Part shown: positions 42,409 to 43,515 of the stretch, piece by piece | Layout of the letters: every line of letters starts with the position of its first letter | How positions within the stretch are numbered: position 1 is the first letter of the stretch | Origin: Planctomycetes bacterium UBA1662 | GTDB lineage: Bacteria; Planctomycetota; UBA8108 | NCBI GenBank assembly: GCA_002320775.1 | Contig: DCKY01000240.1 | Span: 21,165-64,679, forward strand | Direction: 5' to 3' | DNA length: 43,515 bases | Made by a program: the position numbers and the translations under genes | The notes under the pieces: generated by a model | Databases searched by the model: none | What the model was told of the DNA's origin: nothing | The model's input: only the letters and a program-made list of their open reading frames with translations

Positions 42409-42428
42409 CTCCCGCCACCGGGCGGGAG
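42409..42428. other. Perfect hairpin in the spacer before ilvD
   Basis: CTCCCGCC, ACCG, GGCGGGAG: an 8-base perfect stem with a 4-base loop between the divergent glycosyltransferase and ilvD genes. No T run on either side. Role unknown. The rest of the roughly 290-base spacer (42352-42640) shows nothing I can name. Confidence 0.4.
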
Positions 42429-42640
42429 AACCGATAAAAGCCTGTAAACCGGCCGAAGAAACCCTCCTGGGCCTCAACAGGGACTATAGAGACCCCGCCC
42501 GGCTGTTTTGGAATAAGCGAAGCTGACGACAAAATCCAGCCTGAAAGAGGGATCGCGCCAACGAGGCGTCTTGATTTTTTCCAGAATCGCTTTTCAATGG
42601 CTCTTTTCCACCACCTGTTAATCCGGAGCCAGGACAAGCA

Positions 42641-43515
42641 ATGAGCTTTGATACCCGCCACAAGAGCAGAGTGATACTGGACGGCGTGGACCGGGCCGGT
42701 GCCCGGTCGATGATGAAAGCGATCGGATTCAGCGACCGCGACCTGGCGAAGCCGCAGATCGGGGTCGCGCATTGCTGGATCGGAACCATGCCCTGCAACT
42801 TCAACCACCGCGAGGTCGCCACCCAGGTCATGGCCGGCATCCGGTCGGCAGGCGGCACCCCGATCGAGGTCAACACCGTCTCGGTTACCGATGGAATCAC
42901 CATGGGGACCGAGGGAATGAAGGGCTCCCTGGTGAGCCGCGACCTGGTCGCCGATTCCGTTGAGCTGGTGGCCCGCTCTCATATGTTTGACGCCCTGGTA
43001 ACGATCTCCGGCTGCGACAAGACAATTCCCGCCATGGTCATGGCGATGGCGCGGCTCGATATCCCGAGCGTCATGCTCTACGGAGGCTCGATCAATTACG
43101 GTGAGTACAAGGGGAAGCGCCTCACCATCCAGGACACCTTCGAGGCAATCGGGGCCTACAACGCCGGCAAGATCAGCAAGGCGGAGCTCAAGGCCATCGA
43201 GAACCACGCCTGCCCCGGAGCCGGCGCCTGCGGCGGCCAGTTCACCGCCAACACGATGGCCACGGCCTTCGAAATGCTCGGAGTCTCGCCGATGGGCTTC
43301 AACGACGTTCCCGCGGAGCACCGCGGCAAGAAGAAGATCGCCATCGAGACCGGCAAGCTGGTGATGAAGCTGCTCAAGAAGGGAATCACTCCGAGCCGGA
43401 TCATCACCCGCAAGGCGATGGAAAACGCTGTCGCCGGCGTCATGGCCACCGGCGGCTCGACGAACGCGGTATTGCACCTGCTGGCCGTGGCGCGCGAGGC
43501 GGGCATCCGCTTCAG
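42641..43515 (+). CDS. ilvD: Dihydroxy-acid dehydratase IlvD, 3' end cut by window edge
   Basis: Iron-sulfur dehydratase of valine and isoleucine synthesis. The first 291 of about 560 residues are present, starting at the ATG at 42641 with AGGA six bases upstream. Motifs are AHCWIGTMPCNFN, SVTDGITMGTEGM, ISGCDKTIPAMVMAMARLD and HACPGAGACGGQFTANTMA, containing the three Cys that ligate the cluster, and ATGGSTNAVLHLLA near the edge. Confidence 0.95.
   Translation, partial: MSFDTRHKSRVILDGVDRAGARSMMKAIGFSDRDLAKPQIGVAHCWIGTMPCNFNHREVATQVMAGIRSAGGTPIEVNTVSVTDGITMGTEGMKGSLVSRDLVADSVELVARSHMFDALVTISGCDKTIPAMVMAMARLDIPSVMLYGGSINYGEYKGKRLTIQDTFEAIGAYNAGKISKAELKAIENHACPGAGACGGQFTANTMATAFEMLGVSPMGFNDVPAEHRGKKKIAIETGKLVMKLLKKGITPSRIITRKAMENAVAGVMATGGSTNAVLHLLAVAREAGIRF

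Noticed and set aside
1..43515. CRISPR arrays, insertion sequences, prophage, tRNA or rRNA genes
   Set aside because: No regularly spaced repeats, transposase-like frames, attachment sites or tRNA T-loop patterns were noticed anywhere in the window.

Overview
The window looks like a chromosomal segment from a GC-rich, Gram-negative, LPS-bearing bacterium, most likely from the PVC group (Planctomycetota or a relative). The clues are mixed. kdsB, lptF and lptG indicate an outer membrane with Kdo-type LPS, and murE carries the DNPR motif of meso-diaminopimelate-adding enzymes. A secreted protein ends in the type of dockerin domain that is common in planctomycete genomes. A kdsB-pyrG pair and a LysM gene inside the division cluster both recall chlamydial gene order. 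A DUF1844 gene follows pyrG. The assignment is an inference from gene content, not from a marker phylogeny. No tRNA, rRNA, CRISPR array, insertion sequence or prophage was found.

Layout. 1-1658 (minus) is a nearly complete groEL with an altered active site and a natural six-histidine tail, without groES beside it. 1965-2180 (plus) is a tiny protein resembling a free-standing MshEN/GspE N-terminal domain. 2236-16827 (minus) is a division and cell wall (dcw) cluster. In transcription order it reads mraZ, a 98-residue unknown, rsmH, ftsL-like, ftsI, murE, murF, mraY, ftsW, murG, a LysM protein, murC, murB and ftsQ-like. Many junctions are 4-base stop/start overlaps. murD, ddl, ftsA and ftsZ are missing. 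A related palindromic element lies upstream of murC and far upstream of mraZ, and a strong terminator stands 65 bases before the mraZ start, behind about 560 bases of unassigned sequence.

17735-18880 (minus) is the secreted cohesin-like/dockerin protein. 19222-19554 (plus) is a small sigma-region-4-like protein with an N-terminal cysteine cluster. 19564-25306 (minus) is a four-gene module resembling the inner-membrane core of a type II secretion or type IV pilus machine: a GspK-like tip pseudopilin, a Ser/Arg-rich GspC/PilP-position protein, a PilM-PilN (GspL-like) fusion with an acidic insertion, and a PilO/GspM-like protein. The ATPase, GspF-type platform protein, major pseudopilin and secretin are not in the window.

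25673-34555 holds mostly metabolic and stress genes: nadB, hflX (with apparent coding sequence upstream of any normal start codon), a DnaJ/CbpA-type co-chaperone, trxB, a membrane dipeptidase (M19), an ECF sigma factor and a gamma-glutamyltransferase. The last three could form a periplasmic gamma-glutamyl peptide or glutathione salvage locus. 34579-42351 holds an unknown membrane-anchored protein, lptF-lptG, kdsB-pyrG-DUF1844 and a glycosyltransferase, largely envelope functions. ilvD starts at 42641 and runs off the right edge.
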